Counted from the first letter of the stretch, positions 9,583-22,289 are shown. The stretch: DNA of 64,000 nucleotides from Geodermatophilus sp. TF02-6 (GCF_003319115.1 NZ_QOHF01000005.1:124001-188000); one strand, 5' to 3'. Notes: a model not told the origin generated them from the sequence alone. Numbers and translations: made by a program.

Positions 9583-10032
9583 ATGACCAGCGGATCCGCC
9601 GAGGGACAGCACCTGCGCGACCTCGCGCGGCTGCGTCGCGTCCGCGACCGGATCGACCGGGAGTACGCCCAGCCGCTGGACGTCGAGGCGCTCGCCCGCG
9701 GCGCGCACGTGTCGGCCGGGCACCTGAGCCGGGAGTTCCGACGCGCCTACGGCGAGTCGCCGTACTCCTACCTGATGACGCGCCGCATCGAGCGCGCCAT
9801 GGCGCTGCTGCGTCGGGGCGACCTCAGCGTCACCGAGGTCTGCTTCGCGGTCGGCTGCTCGTCGCTGGGCACCTTCAGCACCCGCTTCACCGAGCTGGTC
9901 GGCATGCCGCCCAGCACCTACCGGCGCCTCGCCGCGCAGGCGACGGGAGGCATCCCGTCGTGCGTGGCGAAACGGGTCACCCGACCGGTCAGGAATCGAG
10001 AAGCGCCGGTCACCGCGCCGTCCCTAGCGTGA
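9583..10032 (+). CDS. AraC-family transcriptional regulator (short, DNA-binding domain only)
   Basis: 149 residues that are essentially a two-helix-turn-helix AraC/XylS domain: the first HTH around DVEALARGAHVSAGHLSREF (residues about 27-46) and the second around LSVTEVCFAVGCSSLGTFST (about 83-102), followed by the typical F-x-E-x-x-G-M-P-P-S-x-Y-R end. There is no N-terminal effector domain, so any signal must act otherwise. The last 35 residues look unstructured. The stop is 5 bp from the next start, so it is co-transcribed with the VOC gene. AraC-VOC-UvrA clusters recur in actinobacteria. Confidence 0.85.
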   Translation: MTSGSAEGQHLRDLARLRRVRDRIDREYAQPLDVEALARGAHVSAGHLSREFRRAYGESPYSYLMTRRIERAMALLRRGDLSVTEVCFAVGCSSLGTFSTRFTELVGMPPSTYRRLAAQATGGIPSCVAKRVTRPVRNREAPVTAPSLA

Positions 10033-10037
10033 CCGCC

Positions 10038-10448
<411 letters not shown>

Positions 10449-10781
10449 GCCGCCCGGTCGTTCCGGACGGCACCGGCACGGACGGCGGCTGGTCGGTCCG
10501 ACACCCCGGCTGGACGCGCCGCGGAGCCGGGGCACAGAGGCCGCACGGGCCGCACGCGGCGCGTACTCCCGGGTCCTCGCACCGAGCGCGTCCCGGGCCG
10601 GCGTCAGCCGGACGGGCGTCGCACACCCCGGTGACACCGCCGATCCGGTAGACAGCCGACGGTTGCCGCGGCCGCGCCGACCGGGGGAGAACCGGACGCA
10701 CCACTCGCCGCTGGTCAGGTCGACACAGGCGACGCCGACGACGGACCGCGTCGGCGACCCCGCCCGACAGAGGGAGATCCG
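10449..10781. other. 333-bp intergenic region before the UvrA-like gene
   Basis: No gene-like frame. The right end supplies a GAGGGAG ribosome site for the ATG at 10782, so the UvrA-like gene may have its own promoter here. No strong palindrome or sigma-factor motif was recognised. Confidence 0.4.
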
Positions 10782-13172
<2,391 letters not shown>

Positions 13173-13364
13173 CCGAGGCCCTCGCAGACACCGGGATCAG
13201 ACACCGGGAGAGGAGTTCTCCGCCCGGGTGTCCGGACGACCTCGTGCCGGTCGCACCGGCACGCCGACCTGCGTGTCCAGCCGGATCGGTCCTGTTCGAT
13301 CGTGCGGCGCCCGGGCCGACGTGCCCGGGTCGGCCGGGACGGGCGTCTCCCTAGACTCCGGCGC

Positions 13365-15005
13365 ATGCTGCTGTCCGACCGTGACATCACGGTTGCCATC
13401 GCCCAGGGGCGGCTCGGCATCGAGCCCTACGACGAGGCGCTCCTGCAGCCGTCGAGCATCGACGTCCGGTTGGACCGCTTCTTCCGGGTCTTCAACAACG
13501 CCCGGTACACGCACATCGACCCGGCGCAGCAGCAGGACGACCTGACCACCCTGGTCGAGCCGGACGGTGACGAGCCGTTCGTCCTGCACCCCGGCGAGTT
13601 CGTGCTCGGCTCCACCCTCGAGGTCGTCACCGTCCCCGACGACCTGGCCGCGAGGCTGGAGGGCAAGGCCCTGGCGCTGCAGACCCCGGTCCCCACCCCG
13701 GCCGGGTGGACGACGATGGGCGAGCTCGCCGTGGGCGACGAGGTCTTCGACGACACCGGTGTCCCGTGCCGGGTGGTCGCCGCCACGGGGGTGATGCTCG
13801 GCCGGCCCTGCCGCGAGGTCGAGCTCAGCGACGGCTCGCTGTTCACCGCCGACGCCTCGCACCTGTGGGTGACCACGAGCGAGCAGGAGCGTCGGCCCGG
13901 CCGTCCGCGGACGGCGTCGGCCAAGACGACCGACGAGATCGCCGCCACCCTGCGGTACGGCGAGGAGTCCAACCACCAGATCGCGCTGGCCGGGGCCGCC
14001 CGGTACCCCGCGGCCCACCTGCCCGTCGACCCCTACGTGCTGGGCTACTGGCTCGGCGGCGGCGCCAGCACCACCGGCGAGATCACCGTCGGTCGGGGGG
14101 ACGAGGAGGTCCTGGCGCACGTCGCGGCCGCCGGCTACCAGGTCCGGCCGGCGACCAGCCCGTCGACGTACCGGCTGGGTGCAGCGGCGGGCGACGACCG
14201 CCACGGACACCGGCGGACAGCGGGTGGACGCTCCGGCGGGAGCGGGTCGCTGTCCAGTCACCTGCGAGCGCTCGGCCTGCTCGGCGACGAACGCGTGCCG
14301 GCCGCCTACCTGACCGCCGACGTCGACCAGCGCCTGGCCCTCCTCCAGGGGCTGATGGACGCCGGCGGCCACGTCGACGAGCACGGCCGCTGCGAGTTCC
14401 TCGATCCGCGGGAGGCCGTCTCCCGGGCGGTGCACGAGGTGGCGGCCAGCCTCGGGCTGCGTCCCACGCGGCGCAAGGAGCCGGCGGTGCGCGACGGCAT
14501 CGAGCGCGGACCGGTCTTCCAGGTGCAGTTCACGCCGCGGGTCCCGGTGTTCCGGCTGGCCCGCAAGCTGGCGCGGCTCCGGACCGACGACCGCGGCCAC
14601 GAGTTCCGCGCCGTCCGCGCCGTCCGCCCGGTGCCGACCGTGCCGGTCCGCTGCATCCAGGTCTCCTCGCCCAGCGGGGTGTTCCTCATCGGGGAGGGCT
14701 ACGTGCCCACCCACAACTCGTCCCTGGGGCGGCTGGGCCTGCTCACCCACTCCACCGCGGGCTTCGTCGACCCGGGGTTCTCCGGGCACATCACGCTCGA
14801 GCTGTCGAACGTGGCCAACCTGCCGATCACGCTGTGGCCGGGCATGAAGATCGGCCAGCTGTGCCTGTTCCGGCTGACCAGCCCGGCCGAGCACCCGTAC
14901 GGGTCGGCGGTGTACGGCTCCCGCTACCAGGACCAGCGCGGCCCCACGCCGTCCCGCTCGTTCCGCAACTTCACCCGCGCCGAGACACGGCGTCCGGCTC
15001 CCTGA
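13365..15005 (+). CDS. dcd: dCTP deaminase, interrupted by an in-frame intein
   Basis: Deaminates dCTP to dUTP (some actinobacterial forms go on to dUMP) for thymidylate synthesis. The host protein is 101 + 95 = 196 residues once the intein is removed, the normal Dcd length: residues 1-101 run from [20 protein letters not shown] to LAARLEGK, and the C-extein starts [15 protein letters not shown]. The intein lies between K and S of the G-K-S-S-L-G-R motif, which contains the nucleotide-binding and catalytic Ser and Arg, so the enzyme cannot work until splicing is complete. ATG 13365 is chosen because MLLSDRDI is the family start. The 3' end overlaps the convergent MFS gene by 35 bp. Confidence 0.95.
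   Translation: MLLSDRDITVAIAQGRLGIEPYDEALLQPSSIDVRLDRFFRVFNNARYTHIDPAQQQDDLTTLVEPDGDEPFVLHPGEFVLGSTLEVVTVPDDLAARLEGKALALQTPVPTPAGWTTMGELAVGDEVFDDTGVPCRVVAATGVMLGRPCREVELSDGSLFTADASHLWVTTSEQERRPGRPRTASAKTTDEIAATLRYGEESNHQIALAGAARYPAAHLPVDPYVLGYWLGGGASTTGEITVGRGDEEVLAHVAAAGYQVRPATSPSTYRLGAAAGDDRHGHRRTAGGRSGGSGSLSSHLRALGLLGDERVPAAYLTADVDQRLALLQGLMDAGGHVDEHGRCEFLDPREAVSRAVHEVAASLGLRPTRRKEPAVRDGIERGPVFQVQFTPRVPVFRLARKLARLRTDDRGHEFRAVRAVRPVPTVPVRCIQVSSPSGVFLIGEGYVPTHNSSLGRLGLLTHSTAGFVDPGFSGHITLELSNVANLPITLWPGMKIGQLCLFRLTSPAEHPYGSAVYGSRYQDQRGPTPSRSFRNFTRAETRRPAP
13668..14717 (+). other. Class 3 intein (350 aa) in dCTP deaminase, endonuclease motifs degenerate
   Basis: Begins with Ala ([20 protein letters not shown]) and ends VPTHN before Ser+1. 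It has the class 3 W-C-T triplet: Trp in block B ([10 protein letters not shown]), Cys in block F (PVRCIQVSS) and Thr in block G (PTHN). LAGLIDADG blocks are recognisable at [10 protein letters not shown] and [12 protein letters not shown], but the catalytic acidic residue of each (usually LGxWLGDG and LMDxDG) is Gly. Splicing residues look complete, so the element should splice while its homing nuclease should be dead. Assignment rests on motif recognition. Confidence 0.9.
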
Positions 15006-16239
15006 CCGCGGGGACCGCCCAGCCGGGTACCTCGTCGTCGACGTAGCGCTGGCGGGTCACCGACCAGCCGGTGGCCATGAGCAGCACGACCCCGGTGAGG
15101 ACGACGACGAACATGCCGGCGTAGCTGCCGGTGCTGCCGCGCAGCACGCCGACCAGCAGCGGCCCGGCGCCGGCGCACAGGTACCCCCAGCCCTGGACGG
15201 CGGTGGACAGCGCGGCGGTCGTCTCCGGCGTGCGGGCGCGCAACCCGATGAGGGTGAGGACCATCGCGAAGGTCCCCATGCCCAGGGCGAGCAGGCTCAT
15301 CCACAGCCACGGGACGCTGCGCGGTGCCAGGAGCAGGCCCAGCCAGCCGCCGGTGTAGCAGACGCCGAAGGCCGCCAGCAGCGGCCGCTGCAGGTGCGGG
15401 CGGACCGAGAGCACCGGGACGACGGCGTTGAGCGGGATCACCACGACGGTGTTGACCCCCAGCAGCAGGCCGGCGGTCGCCGCGGACAGGCCCGCGTCGC
15501 GCAGGTACTGCGGCGTCCAGCCGACGATGACGTAGGCCTCCATCGACTGGAGGCCGAAGAAGGCCGCCAGCGCGAGCGCCATCGGACTGCGCACGAGCGG
15601 CCGCATCCGCACGTGGACGTGCGTCTCGGGTGAGGCGCCGGGCCGGGCCGGGACCGCGAGCCACGGCAGCGCGGCGGCCACCGCGAACACCGCCCACACC
15701 CCGAGCGACCACCGCCAGCCCTCGGCGCCGGCGGCGGCGGCCAGCGGCGCGGCCGAGATGGAGGCGACCGCGCCCCCGACGGCCATGGCCGTGCCGTAGG
15801 CGCCGACCAACAGCCCCGTGCGCTCGGGGAAGTAGCGCTTGACCAGGCTCGGCAGCAGGACGTTGCCCAGGGCGCCGCCGACCATCGCCAGCACGGTGCC
15901 GACGAGGAAGAGCCAGAACGCCCCGGCCACGGCGCGCACGACCAGGCCGGCCGCCATGGTCAGCATCGCGCCGGCGAGCACGTGCCCGTCGCGGTAGCGG
16001 GCGGCCAGCGGTGGGCCGGCGAACCCGATCAGGGCGAAGCAGAGCAGCGGCATGCTGGTGACCAGCCCGGCCAGGCCGCTGGAGATGCCCAGGCCGTGCT
16101 CGATCTCCTCCAGCACCGGGCCGACGCTGTTGACCGCCGTCCGCAGGTTCAGGCCGGTGAGGACGATGGCCGTCCCGATGAGCACCAGGCCGCGGCGGGT
16201 GGAGGTGCGCAGGGCGGGGTTGGCGGCGGTGCGGGTCAC
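14971..16239 (-). CDS. MFS transporter, CynX/NimT-like
   Basis: 422 residues and about 12 membrane helices. The N-terminus [20 protein letters not shown] with the following VGPVLEEI is characteristic of the CynX/NimT (cyanate/2-nitroimidazole) branch of the major facilitator superfamily. GTG 16239 is preferred over GTG 16290 because a GGAGGA lies about 10 bases upstream and the first helix follows closely. Substrate unknown; relatives are proton-linked exporters of small organic compounds. It converges on dcd with a 35-bp overlap of coding ends, so there is no room for a conventional terminator between them. Confidence 0.85.
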   Translation of the reverse strand: MTRTAANPALRTSTRRGLVLIGTAIVLTGLNLRTAVNSVGPVLEEIEHGLGISSGLAGLVTSMPLLCFALIGFAGPPLAARYRDGHVLAGAMLTMAAGLVVRAVAGAFWLFLVGTVLAMVGGALGNVLLPSLVKRYFPERTGLLVGAYGTAMAVGGAVASISAAPLAAAAGAEGWRWSLGVWAVFAVAAALPWLAVPARPGASPETHVHVRMRPLVRSPMALALAAFFGLQSMEAYVIVGWTPQYLRDAGLSAATAGLLLGVNTVVVIPLNAVVPVLSVRPHLQRPLLAAFGVCYTGGWLGLLLAPRSVPWLWMSLLALGMGTFAMVLTLIGLRARTPETTAALSTAVQGWGYLCAGAGPLLVGVLRGSTGSYAGMFVVVLTGVVLLMATGWSVTRQRYVDDEVPGWAVPAVREPDAVSRRG

Positions 16240-16424
16240 CGGACGATGGTCCTCCGACCGGTCGGGTCGCTCGCGCCCGGGGGCGACCACCGCCTCGCTC
16301 AGGCCGCCGCGAGGATGCCCCGGTCTCCGACCGCTCGGCCGCGGAGGGCGCGCCGTCGGGTGCGGGAGGTTCGGCCCGCTCCCGGTGCCCGGCCCCGTCC
16401 CGAGGCCCCCTCCCGGGTACCGGC

Positions 16425-16484
16425 GGCCCCTCTGCAGGGTCCCGCTGCGAGCCTGCGAGCAGTGGGGGGGCAGAGGAGCCCTTC
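16425..16484. repeat. GC-rich hairpin repeat, copy 1
   Basis: Stem GGCCCCTCTGC / GCAGAGGAGCC around a CGAGCCTGCGAG core. It abuts the stop of the Fe-S reductase gene on its 3' side. Same family as the copies at 27081, 36351, 40187, 41901, 46609, 48703, 50914 and 53060. Confidence 0.75.
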
Positions 16485-16489
16485 TACTC

Positions 16490-18778
16490 CTACGGCGCGC
16501 CGTGCTCCGTGGCCGCCGAGCCGGTGCCGGCCACGTCGTCGGCCTGCGTGCCGACGTCCGGGCCGGACTCGGTGCCCGGCGCGCCGACCGGGGCCAGCGA
16601 GCGCAGCAGGATCTGGCTGACGTCGAGCACCTCGACGTGCTCGCCGGCCTCGCCGTTCTGCTTCTTGGCGGTCAGCGCGTCGGACAGCATCGTGATGCAG
16701 AACGGGCACGCGGTGGAGATGACGTCGGGATCGAGGTCGAGCGCCTCCTCGGTGCGCTCCACGTTGATCCGCTTGCCGATCTTCTCCTCCATCCACATGC
16801 GCGCCCCACCGGCGCCGCAGCAGAAGCCGCGCTCCTTGCAGCGGTGCATCTCCTGGGTGGACAGGCCCGCGACGGAGTCGAGGATCTCCCGCGGCGGCGT
16901 GTAGACCTTGTTGTGCCGGCCGAGGAAGCACGGGTCGTGGTAGGTGACCTTGCGGTCGACCGGGGTGACCGGTGCCAGCCGGCCGTCGGCCACGAGCTGA
17001 CCGAGCAACTGCGTGTGGTGCACGACCTCGTAGTGCCCGCCGACCTGCGGGTACTCCCGGCCCAGCGAGTTGAAGCAGTGCGGGCAGGTGGTGACGATCT
17101 TGCGCATCCCCGGCACCCGGCCCTCGAACACGCCGTTGAGCGTCTCGACGTTCTCCTGGGCCAGCATCTGGAAGACGAACTCGTTGCCCATGCGCCGGGC
17201 CGGGTCGCCGGAGCAGGTCTCCCCCGAGCCCAGGACGGCGAACTCCACCCCGGCGGTGTGCAGCAGCTCCGCGACGGCCTTGGTGACCTTCTTGGCGCGG
17301 TCGTCGATGGCGCCGGCGCAGCCGACCCAGAACAGGTACTCGACCTCGTGGGGGAGCGGGCCGTCGGCCTGCCGGACCTCGAAGTCGAGCTCCTTCATCC
17401 AGTCCTCACGGGTGCTGGCCTGGACGCCCCACGGGTTGCCGCGGTTCTCCAGGTTGCGCAGCATCACGCCGGCCTCGGAGGGGAAGCTGGACTCGATGAG
17501 CACCTGGTAGCGGCGCATGTCCTCGATGTGGTCGACGTGCTCGATGTCGACCGGGCACTGCTCGACGCAGGCGCCGCAGTTGGTGCAGCTCCACAGCACG
17601 TCGGGGTCGATGACCCCGCCGTCGGCGAGGGTGCCGACCAGCGGCCGGTGGGCCTGCGCGTCGTTGGTGCCCTCGATGCGGGCGTAGCCCGAGGCCCACA
17701 CCTGCTCGTCGCTGGGCTCGAGGACGTCGTAGTCCGGCGCGGTCTCGCTGGCGGTCTTCGCACCCAGCAGGTACGGGGCCTTGGCGTACAGGTGGTCCCG
17801 CAGGTCCATCACGACCATCTTGGGGGAGAGCGGCTTGCCCGTGTTCCACGCCGGGCACTGGCTCTGGCACCGCCCGCACTCGGTGCAGGTGGTGAAGTCC
17901 AGCATGCCCTTCCAGGTGAAGTCCTCGATCTTGCCGCGGCCGAAGGTCGCGTCCTCGTCGGGGTCCTCGAAGTCGATGGGCTTGCCGCCGGAGGTCATCG
18001 GCTGCAGCGGGCCGAGCGCGACGCTGCCGTCGTCCTCACGCTTGAAGTAGATGTTGAAGAAGGCGCTGAACCGGTGCCAGGCGACGCCCATGTTGAGCAG
18101 CCGGCTGATGACGACCAGCCAGGTCAGCGAGACGACGATCTTCACGAACGCGACGACCGAGAGCAGGTCCGGGCTGTCCGGCAGCACGGTGGCCAGCAGG
18201 CCGGAGACCGGGTGCGACCAGGCCGGGGCGTCGGTCAGGCCCGAGGAGATCTTCAGCGCCCGGATCAGCAGGATGCACACGCCGATGACCAGGACGACGG
18301 CCTCGACGAAGTAGCCGCGGCCCTCGTTCGAGCCGGCGAAGCGGCTGCTGCGGCCCTGCCGGCGCGGGTGGTCCTTCTGGCGCCGGTAGATCAGGTACAG
18401 GATGCCGAGGATCGTGCCGGTGCCGATGACGTCGGCGAAGAGGTTCCACAGGCTCCACTCGCCGATCAGCGGCAGGTGGAAGGCCGGGTTCCACACCTCC
18501 CCGAAGGCCTCGACCAGGGTGAGGAACAGGCCGTAGAAGCCGACGAAGACGAACCAGTGGGCGACGCCGATCGTCGACCACTTCAGCATCCGCGTGTGCC
18601 CGAGCGACTCGGCGACCAGCGTCTTCAGCCGCGGGCCCACCGGGCCGCTGCGGGTGCCGTCCGGCTGGCCCGTCCGGATGATCCGGACCATGGCGCGGAC
18701 CGCCCGGTAGGCGAACACCACGGCCACGACGAGGAAGAGCACGCTGATCGTCCCGAGGACGATCTGCAAGGGGCCCAT
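16490..18778 (-). CDS. Membrane-bound Fe-S reductase with CCG domains (Rv0338c/EtfD-like)
   Basis: 762 residues. About six transmembrane helices fill residues 1-250 (a NarI/cytochrome b-like region), followed by two [4Fe-4S] motifs, CTECGRCQSQCP near 297 and CTNCGACVEQCP near 397, and two cysteine-rich CCG domains (CSGDPARR..TCPHCFNSL; DPCFLGRH..CCGAGG..ACPFCITML). This order matches M. tuberculosis Rv0338c (EtfD), proposed to pass electrons from the electron-transfer flavoprotein to menaquinone during beta-oxidation. ATG 18778 has a strong GGGAGGGA site; longer frames upstream lack one. Two in-frame TAG codons lie in tandem at the end (16490-16492 and 16484-16486). Confidence 0.85.
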   Translation of the reverse strand: MGPLQIVLGTISVLFLVVAVVFAYRAVRAMVRIIRTGQPDGTRSGPVGPRLKTLVAESLGHTRMLKWSTIGVAHWFVFVGFYGLFLTLVEAFGEVWNPAFHLPLIGEWSLWNLFADVIGTGTILGILYLIYRRQKDHPRRQGRSSRFAGSNEGRGYFVEAVVLVIGVCILLIRALKISSGLTDAPAWSHPVSGLLATVLPDSPDLLSVVAFVKIVVSLTWLVVISRLLNMGVAWHRFSAFFNIYFKREDDGSVALGPLQPMTSGGKPIDFEDPDEDATFGRGKIEDFTWKGMLDFTTCTECGRCQSQCPAWNTGKPLSPKMVVMDLRDHLYAKAPYLLGAKTASETAPDYDVLEPSDEQVWASGYARIEGTNDAQAHRPLVGTLADGGVIDPDVLWSCTNCGACVEQCPVDIEHVDHIEDMRRYQVLIESSFPSEAGVMLRNLENRGNPWGVQASTREDWMKELDFEVRQADGPLPHEVEYLFWVGCAGAIDDRAKKVTKAVAELLHTAGVEFAVLGSGETCSGDPARRMGNEFVFQMLAQENVETLNGVFEGRVPGMRKIVTTCPHCFNSLGREYPQVGGHYEVVHHTQLLGQLVADGRLAPVTPVDRKVTYHDPCFLGRHNKVYTPPREILDSVAGLSTQEMHRCKERGFCCGAGGARMWMEEKIGKRINVERTEEALDLDPDVISTACPFCITMLSDALTAKKQNGEAGEHVEVLDVSQILLRSLAPVGAPGTESGPDVGTQADDVAGTGSAATEHGAP

Positions 18779-19018
18779 CGAATTCCCTCCCGGACGCCTG
18801 CGAGGCGTCGGTCGATCCCCCGCCCGCGGGGACGGCGCGAGGAGGCTCGCCGCCGTCGAGCGGACCGTGCGCGGGCACCGGCGCCCGTGCGTGTCGGACG
18901 ATAGCTGTCCGATGTGCAGGCTACTCGCCGGTAACCCCTGGTGGGGCGGGCCGTGGCGGCGCCCTCCGCCTGCCCACCCCTGCGAATCGGAGCCGCGGTG
19001 TGGTCCTCCTCCGCCGCG
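18779..19018. other. Upstream region of the Fe-S reductase gene
   Basis: 240 bp with no gene-like frame, expected to hold the promoter of the minus-strand reductase. The stretch CGGACGATAGCTGTCCGATG around 18895-18915 contains the inverted repeat CGGA..TCCG and is the only operator-like site I see. Confidence 0.35.
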
Positions 19019-19082
19019 AGAGCCGCCCCGCATCCGCCGGAGCCGCTGTGCAGGGTGGCTCCGGCGGATGCAGGGCGGCTCT
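19019..19082. repeat. 26-bp near-perfect palindrome directly after the endonuclease-domain gene
   Basis: Left arm 19019-19044, 12-base loop, right arm 19057-19082; 25 of 26 pairs match. It starts 3 bp past the stop at 19085-19087, so it may terminate that transcript. A second, degenerate copy in the same orientation lies at 20150-20218, on the other side of the gene. Confidence 0.8.
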
Positions 19083-19084
19083 GG

Positions 19085-20083
19085 TCAGCCGGCCTGCCGC
19101 CGCCCTCGCTCGCGTGGCGCTGCGACGAACCGTCGCCGCGCCGGACCGGCCGTGGCGAGCAGCTCCCGCAGTCGTGCCTCCGTGCGGGGCCAGGGGTCAC
19201 CGAGATCTGCGTCGGCGATCCGCACGACCCCGATGTCGAGCGCGCGCAGCTCGTCCTCGCGCCGCTTCTCCTCCCACAGCACCCGCGCGGGGGTCCACCC
19301 GCGCCACGGGTTGCTGTACTTCACCTGCCCGTCGAACTCCACCGCGACGGCGGCCTCGTCGAACCAGGCGTCGACGACGGCCACGAGCCGCGAACCGGTG
19401 CGGATCTCCACCTGGAGCTCGGGCGTCGGCAGGCCGGCGCCGACGATGCGCAACCGGCCGCGGGTCTCCAGCGGCGACTCGGCGCGGCCGTCGGCGAAGG
19501 ATGCAGCGCGCACCACGCGGGAGGCGCCGGGCCAGTGGTGGACCGCCACCGCTGCGGCGCGCAGGTCCTCGCGTGTGGTGCGCTCAGCCAGCAGTGCCGC
19601 GTCCATGGCGATGACGGCGTCCTCCAGTGACCACTCCCGAGCACAGTCGACCAGCGTGCGCACCGCGGAGGTGACGTGGACCGGACCGGCTCGCCATCTC
19701 TCGACCGGCTGGATCGGGGCCCGGGTCATCGAGAACCCCTCACCGCGGCGCCACCGGTCCGGGTCCGTCAGGCGCACGAGGTCGTCGCCGTCCGGTGGGC
19801 GCGGTAGCTCCCAGAGCCGCGCCGCCGACGTGTGGCTGACGAGCGCGCCTGGTCGACCCAGCGCGAGCAGCACCGACAGGCAGTCCACCCGGTATCCGCG
19901 CCCCTGCCCCCGAGCGCGCTCGAGGTCGGCAGTCGCGATGAGGACGCCGCGCCGCAGCCTGGTCCAGCGGCCGGAGGCGACCAGGTCCCTGATCTCCGAG
20001 TGCGTGTAGCCAGTGGCCACCGCCTCCGCCGTGGTGAAGACGCCGTACCGACGCTCGGCTCGGGCGCGCAGGCTGGGATGCAC
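19085..20083 (-). CDS. Hypothetical protein, AbiEi-like N-terminus plus DUF559/Vsr-like endonuclease domain
   Basis: 332 residues from GTG 20083. The N-terminus, YGVFTTAEAVATGYTHSEIR with LVASGRWTRLRRGV, is the winged-helix segment common to AbiEi-type antitoxins and many actinobacterial orphan proteins. The C-terminal third, AVVDAWFDEAAVAVEFDGQV followed by KRREDELRALDIGVVRI, fits the PD-(D/E)xK DUF559/Vsr fold (acidic residues in VDAWF and VEFDG). Function is unknown; such proteins are numerous in Geodermatophilaceae-like genomes and have been guessed to be nucleases or toxin-antitoxin relatives. No partner gene is adjacent. It is bracketed by related palindromic repeats at 19019 and 20150. 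Confidence 0.7.
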   Translation of the reverse strand: MHPSLRARAERRYGVFTTAEAVATGYTHSEIRDLVASGRWTRLRRGVLIATADLERARGQGRGYRVDCLSVLLALGRPGALVSHTSAARLWELPRPPDGDDLVRLTDPDRWRRGEGFSMTRAPIQPVERWRAGPVHVTSAVRTLVDCAREWSLEDAVIAMDAALLAERTTREDLRAAAVAVHHWPGASRVVRAASFADGRAESPLETRGRLRIVGAGLPTPELQVEIRTGSRLVAVVDAWFDEAAVAVEFDGQVKYSNPWRGWTPARVLWEEKRREDELRALDIGVVRIADADLGDPWPRTEARLRELLATAGPARRRFVAAPRERGRRQAG

Positions 20084-20149
20084 CCGCGCAGTCTCGCCGG
20101 GTCGTGGGCGTCGACGTGGACTCGGCCGACGGCGCTGTGGACGGCGCCC

Positions 20150-20218
20150 GCGAGAGCCGCCCCGCATCCGCGAGAGCCGTGCTGCAGGGTGGCTCCGGCG
20201 GTGGTGCGACGGCTCCGG
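20150..20218. repeat. Second copy of the palindromic repeat, upstream of the endonuclease-domain gene
   Basis: Begins GCGAGAGCCGCCCCGCATCC like the copy at 19016 and keeps the GCAGGGTGGCTCCGGCGG loop and right-arm core, but the outer arms no longer pair well. Same orientation as the first copy, so the gene is flanked by direct copies about 1.1 kb apart. Confidence 0.7.
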
Positions 20219-20325
20219 CGACGAGCGAGGCGACGACGGCGGGGGTGTGACGTGACGACGACCACACGGAGATCGCCGACCTCGGGAACACCCCGGCGCG
20301 ACGTGCCGTTAGGGTGGGCAGGAAA

Positions 20326-20346
20326 GTTGAGTGGACTCCACGCAAG
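20326..20346 (+). promoter_or_regulatory. HAIR operator (HspR-binding) of the dnaK operon
   Basis: GTTGAGT, seven bases, ACGCAAG: one mismatch per arm to the published HAIR consensus CTTGAGT-N7-ACTCAAG. It lies 62 bp before dnaK. HspR encoded at 24231 with DnaK as co-repressor would bind here and release the operon on heat shock. Confidence 0.85.
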
Positions 20347-20407
20347 GCGGGTCCCCGACTCCTGAGACGGAACCACCCCGGTACACACGGAAAGTGAGGC
20401 CAGCTCC

Positions 20408-22276
20408 ATGGCTCGTGCGGTCGGTATCGACCTCGGCACCACCAACTCCGTCGTCACCGTCCTCGAGGGCGGCGAGCCGACGGTCATCGCCAACTCCGAG
20501 GGCTCCCGCACCACCCCGTCGGTCGTCGCGTTCGCGAAGAACGGCGAGGTCCTCGTCGGCCAGTCGGCCAAGAACCAGGCGGTCACCAACGTCGACCGCA
20601 CCATCCGCAGCGTCAAGCGGCACATGGGCACCGACTGGAAGACCCCGGAGATCGACGGCAAGCGCTACACCCCCCAGGAGATCAGCGCCCGCATCCTGCA
20701 GAAGCTCAAGCGGGACGCCGAGACCTACCTGGGCGAGCCGGTGACCGACGCGGTCATCACCGTCCCCGCCTACTTCGAGGACGCCCAGCGGCAGGCCACC
20801 AAGGAGGCCGGGGAGATCGCGGGCCTCAACGTCCTGCGCATCGTCAACGAGCCGACGGCGGCCGCGCTCGCCTACGGCCTGGACAAGGGCGAGACCGAGC
20901 AGACGATCCTCGTCTTCGACCTCGGTGGTGGCACCTTCGACGTCTCCCTCCTGGAGATCGGCGAGGGCGTCATCGAGGTGAAGGCCACCGCCGGTGACAA
21001 CCACCTCGGCGGTGACGACTGGGACCAGCGGATCGTCGACCACCTGGTCAAGACCTTCAACGTCGCCAACGGCATCGACCTGTCCAAGGACAAGCTGGCC
21101 ATGCAGCGGCTCCGCGAAGCGGCGGAAAAGGCCAAGATCGAGCTGTCCGGCGCGCAGTCGACCAACGTCAACCTGCCCTACATCACCGCCGGCGCCGAGG
21201 GCCCGCTGCACCTGGACGTCACGATCAGCCGTGCCGAGTTCCAGCGCATGACCCAGGACCTGCTCGACCGCACCCGCGCGCCGTTCAACCAGGTGATCCG
21301 GGACGCCGGCGTCTCCCTCGGCCAGATCCACCACGTCGTCCTGGTCGGTGGCTCGACCCGCATGCCGGCCGTGACCGACCTGGTCCGCGAGCTGACCGGC
21401 GGCAAGGAGCCCAACAAGGGCGTCAACCCCGACGAGGTCGTCGCCGTCGGCGCCGCCCTGCAGGCCGGCGTCCTCAAGGGCGAGGTCAAGGACGTCCTGC
21501 TGCTCGACGTCACCCCGCTGTCCCTGGGCATCGAGACCAAGGGCGGGATCATGACCAAGCTCATCGAGCGCAACACCACGATCCCGACCAAGCGCAGCGA
21601 GATCTTCACGACGGCCGACGACAACCAGCCGTCCGTGCAGATCCAGGTCTTCCAGGGCGAGCGCGAGATGGCGGCCTACAACAAGAAGCTCGGCATGTTC
21701 GAGCTGACCGGTCTGCCGCCGGCGCCGCGCGGCGTCCCGCAGATCGACGTGGGCTTCGACATCGACGCCAACGGCATCGTGCACGTCACCGCCAAGGACC
21801 TCGGCACGGGCAAGGAGCAGTCGATGACCATCACCGGCGGCTCGGCCCTCCCCAAGGAGGACATCGAGCGGATGATGCGCGACGCCGAGGCCCACGCCGA
21901 GGAGGACAAGCGCCGCCGCGAGGAGGCCGAGACCCGCAACCTGGCCGAGTCGCTGCAGTACCAGACCGAGAAGTTCCTCGCGGAGAACGGCGAGAAGATC
22001 CCGGCCGACAAGAAGGAGGAGCTCGGCGAGGCCCTCACCGAGCTGCGCTCGGCGCTGGGTGGCTCGGACATCGCCGCGATCAAGGCCGCGCAGGAGAAGG
22101 TCGCCCGGGTGTCCCAGGAGGTCGGCGGGGCGCTGTACGCCCAGCAGGCCGAGGCCCAGGGCACGGGCGGTGCGGGCGCCCCGGGTGACACCGGTGCCTC
22201 CAGCACCACGACGTCGTCCGACGACGACGTGGTCGACGCCGAGATCGTCGACGAGGACAGCGACAAGCGGGCATGA
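20408..22276 (+). CDS. dnaK: Chaperone DnaK (Hsp70)
   Basis: 622 residues, full length. ATP-dependent chaperone that binds exposed hydrophobic peptides, driven by DnaJ and GrpE. Visible marks: phosphate loop GIDLGTTNS at the N-terminus, [17 protein letters not shown] (adenosine/phosphate 2), [13 protein letters not shown], the linker [13 protein letters not shown], then the substrate domain and an acidic, disordered tail ending [13 protein letters not shown] 20408 gives the standard start [10 protein letters not shown]. First gene of dnaK-grpE-dnaJ-hspR-marR, controlled by the HAIR site at 20326. Confidence 0.98.
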   Translation: MARAVGIDLGTTNSVVTVLEGGEPTVIANSEGSRTTPSVVAFAKNGEVLVGQSAKNQAVTNVDRTIRSVKRHMGTDWKTPEIDGKRYTPQEISARILQKLKRDAETYLGEPVTDAVITVPAYFEDAQRQATKEAGEIAGLNVLRIVNEPTAAALAYGLDKGETEQTILVFDLGGGTFDVSLLEIGEGVIEVKATAGDNHLGGDDWDQRIVDHLVKTFNVANGIDLSKDKLAMQRLREAAEKAKIELSGAQSTNVNLPYITAGAEGPLHLDVTISRAEFQRMTQDLLDRTRAPFNQVIRDAGVSLGQIHHVVLVGGSTRMPAVTDLVRELTGGKEPNKGVNPDEVVAVGAALQAGVLKGEVKDVLLLDVTPLSLGIETKGGIMTKLIERNTTIPTKRSEIFTTADDNQPSVQIQVFQGEREMAAYNKKLGMFELTGLPPAPRGVPQIDVGFDIDANGIVHVTAKDLGTGKEQSMTITGGSALPKEDIERMMRDAEAHAEEDKRRREEAETRNLAESLQYQTEKFLAENGEKIPADKKEELGEALTELRSALGGSDIAAIKAAQEKVARVSQEVGGALYAQQAEAQGTGGAGAPGDTGASSTTTSSDDDVVDAEIVDEDSDKRA

Positions 22277-22289
22277 GGACGGGAGTCGA

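Noticed and set aside
16052-18904. A 950-codon frame antisense to the Fe-S reductase
   Set aside because: Same composition artefact; the sense strand has conserved cysteine motifs and a strong RBS.
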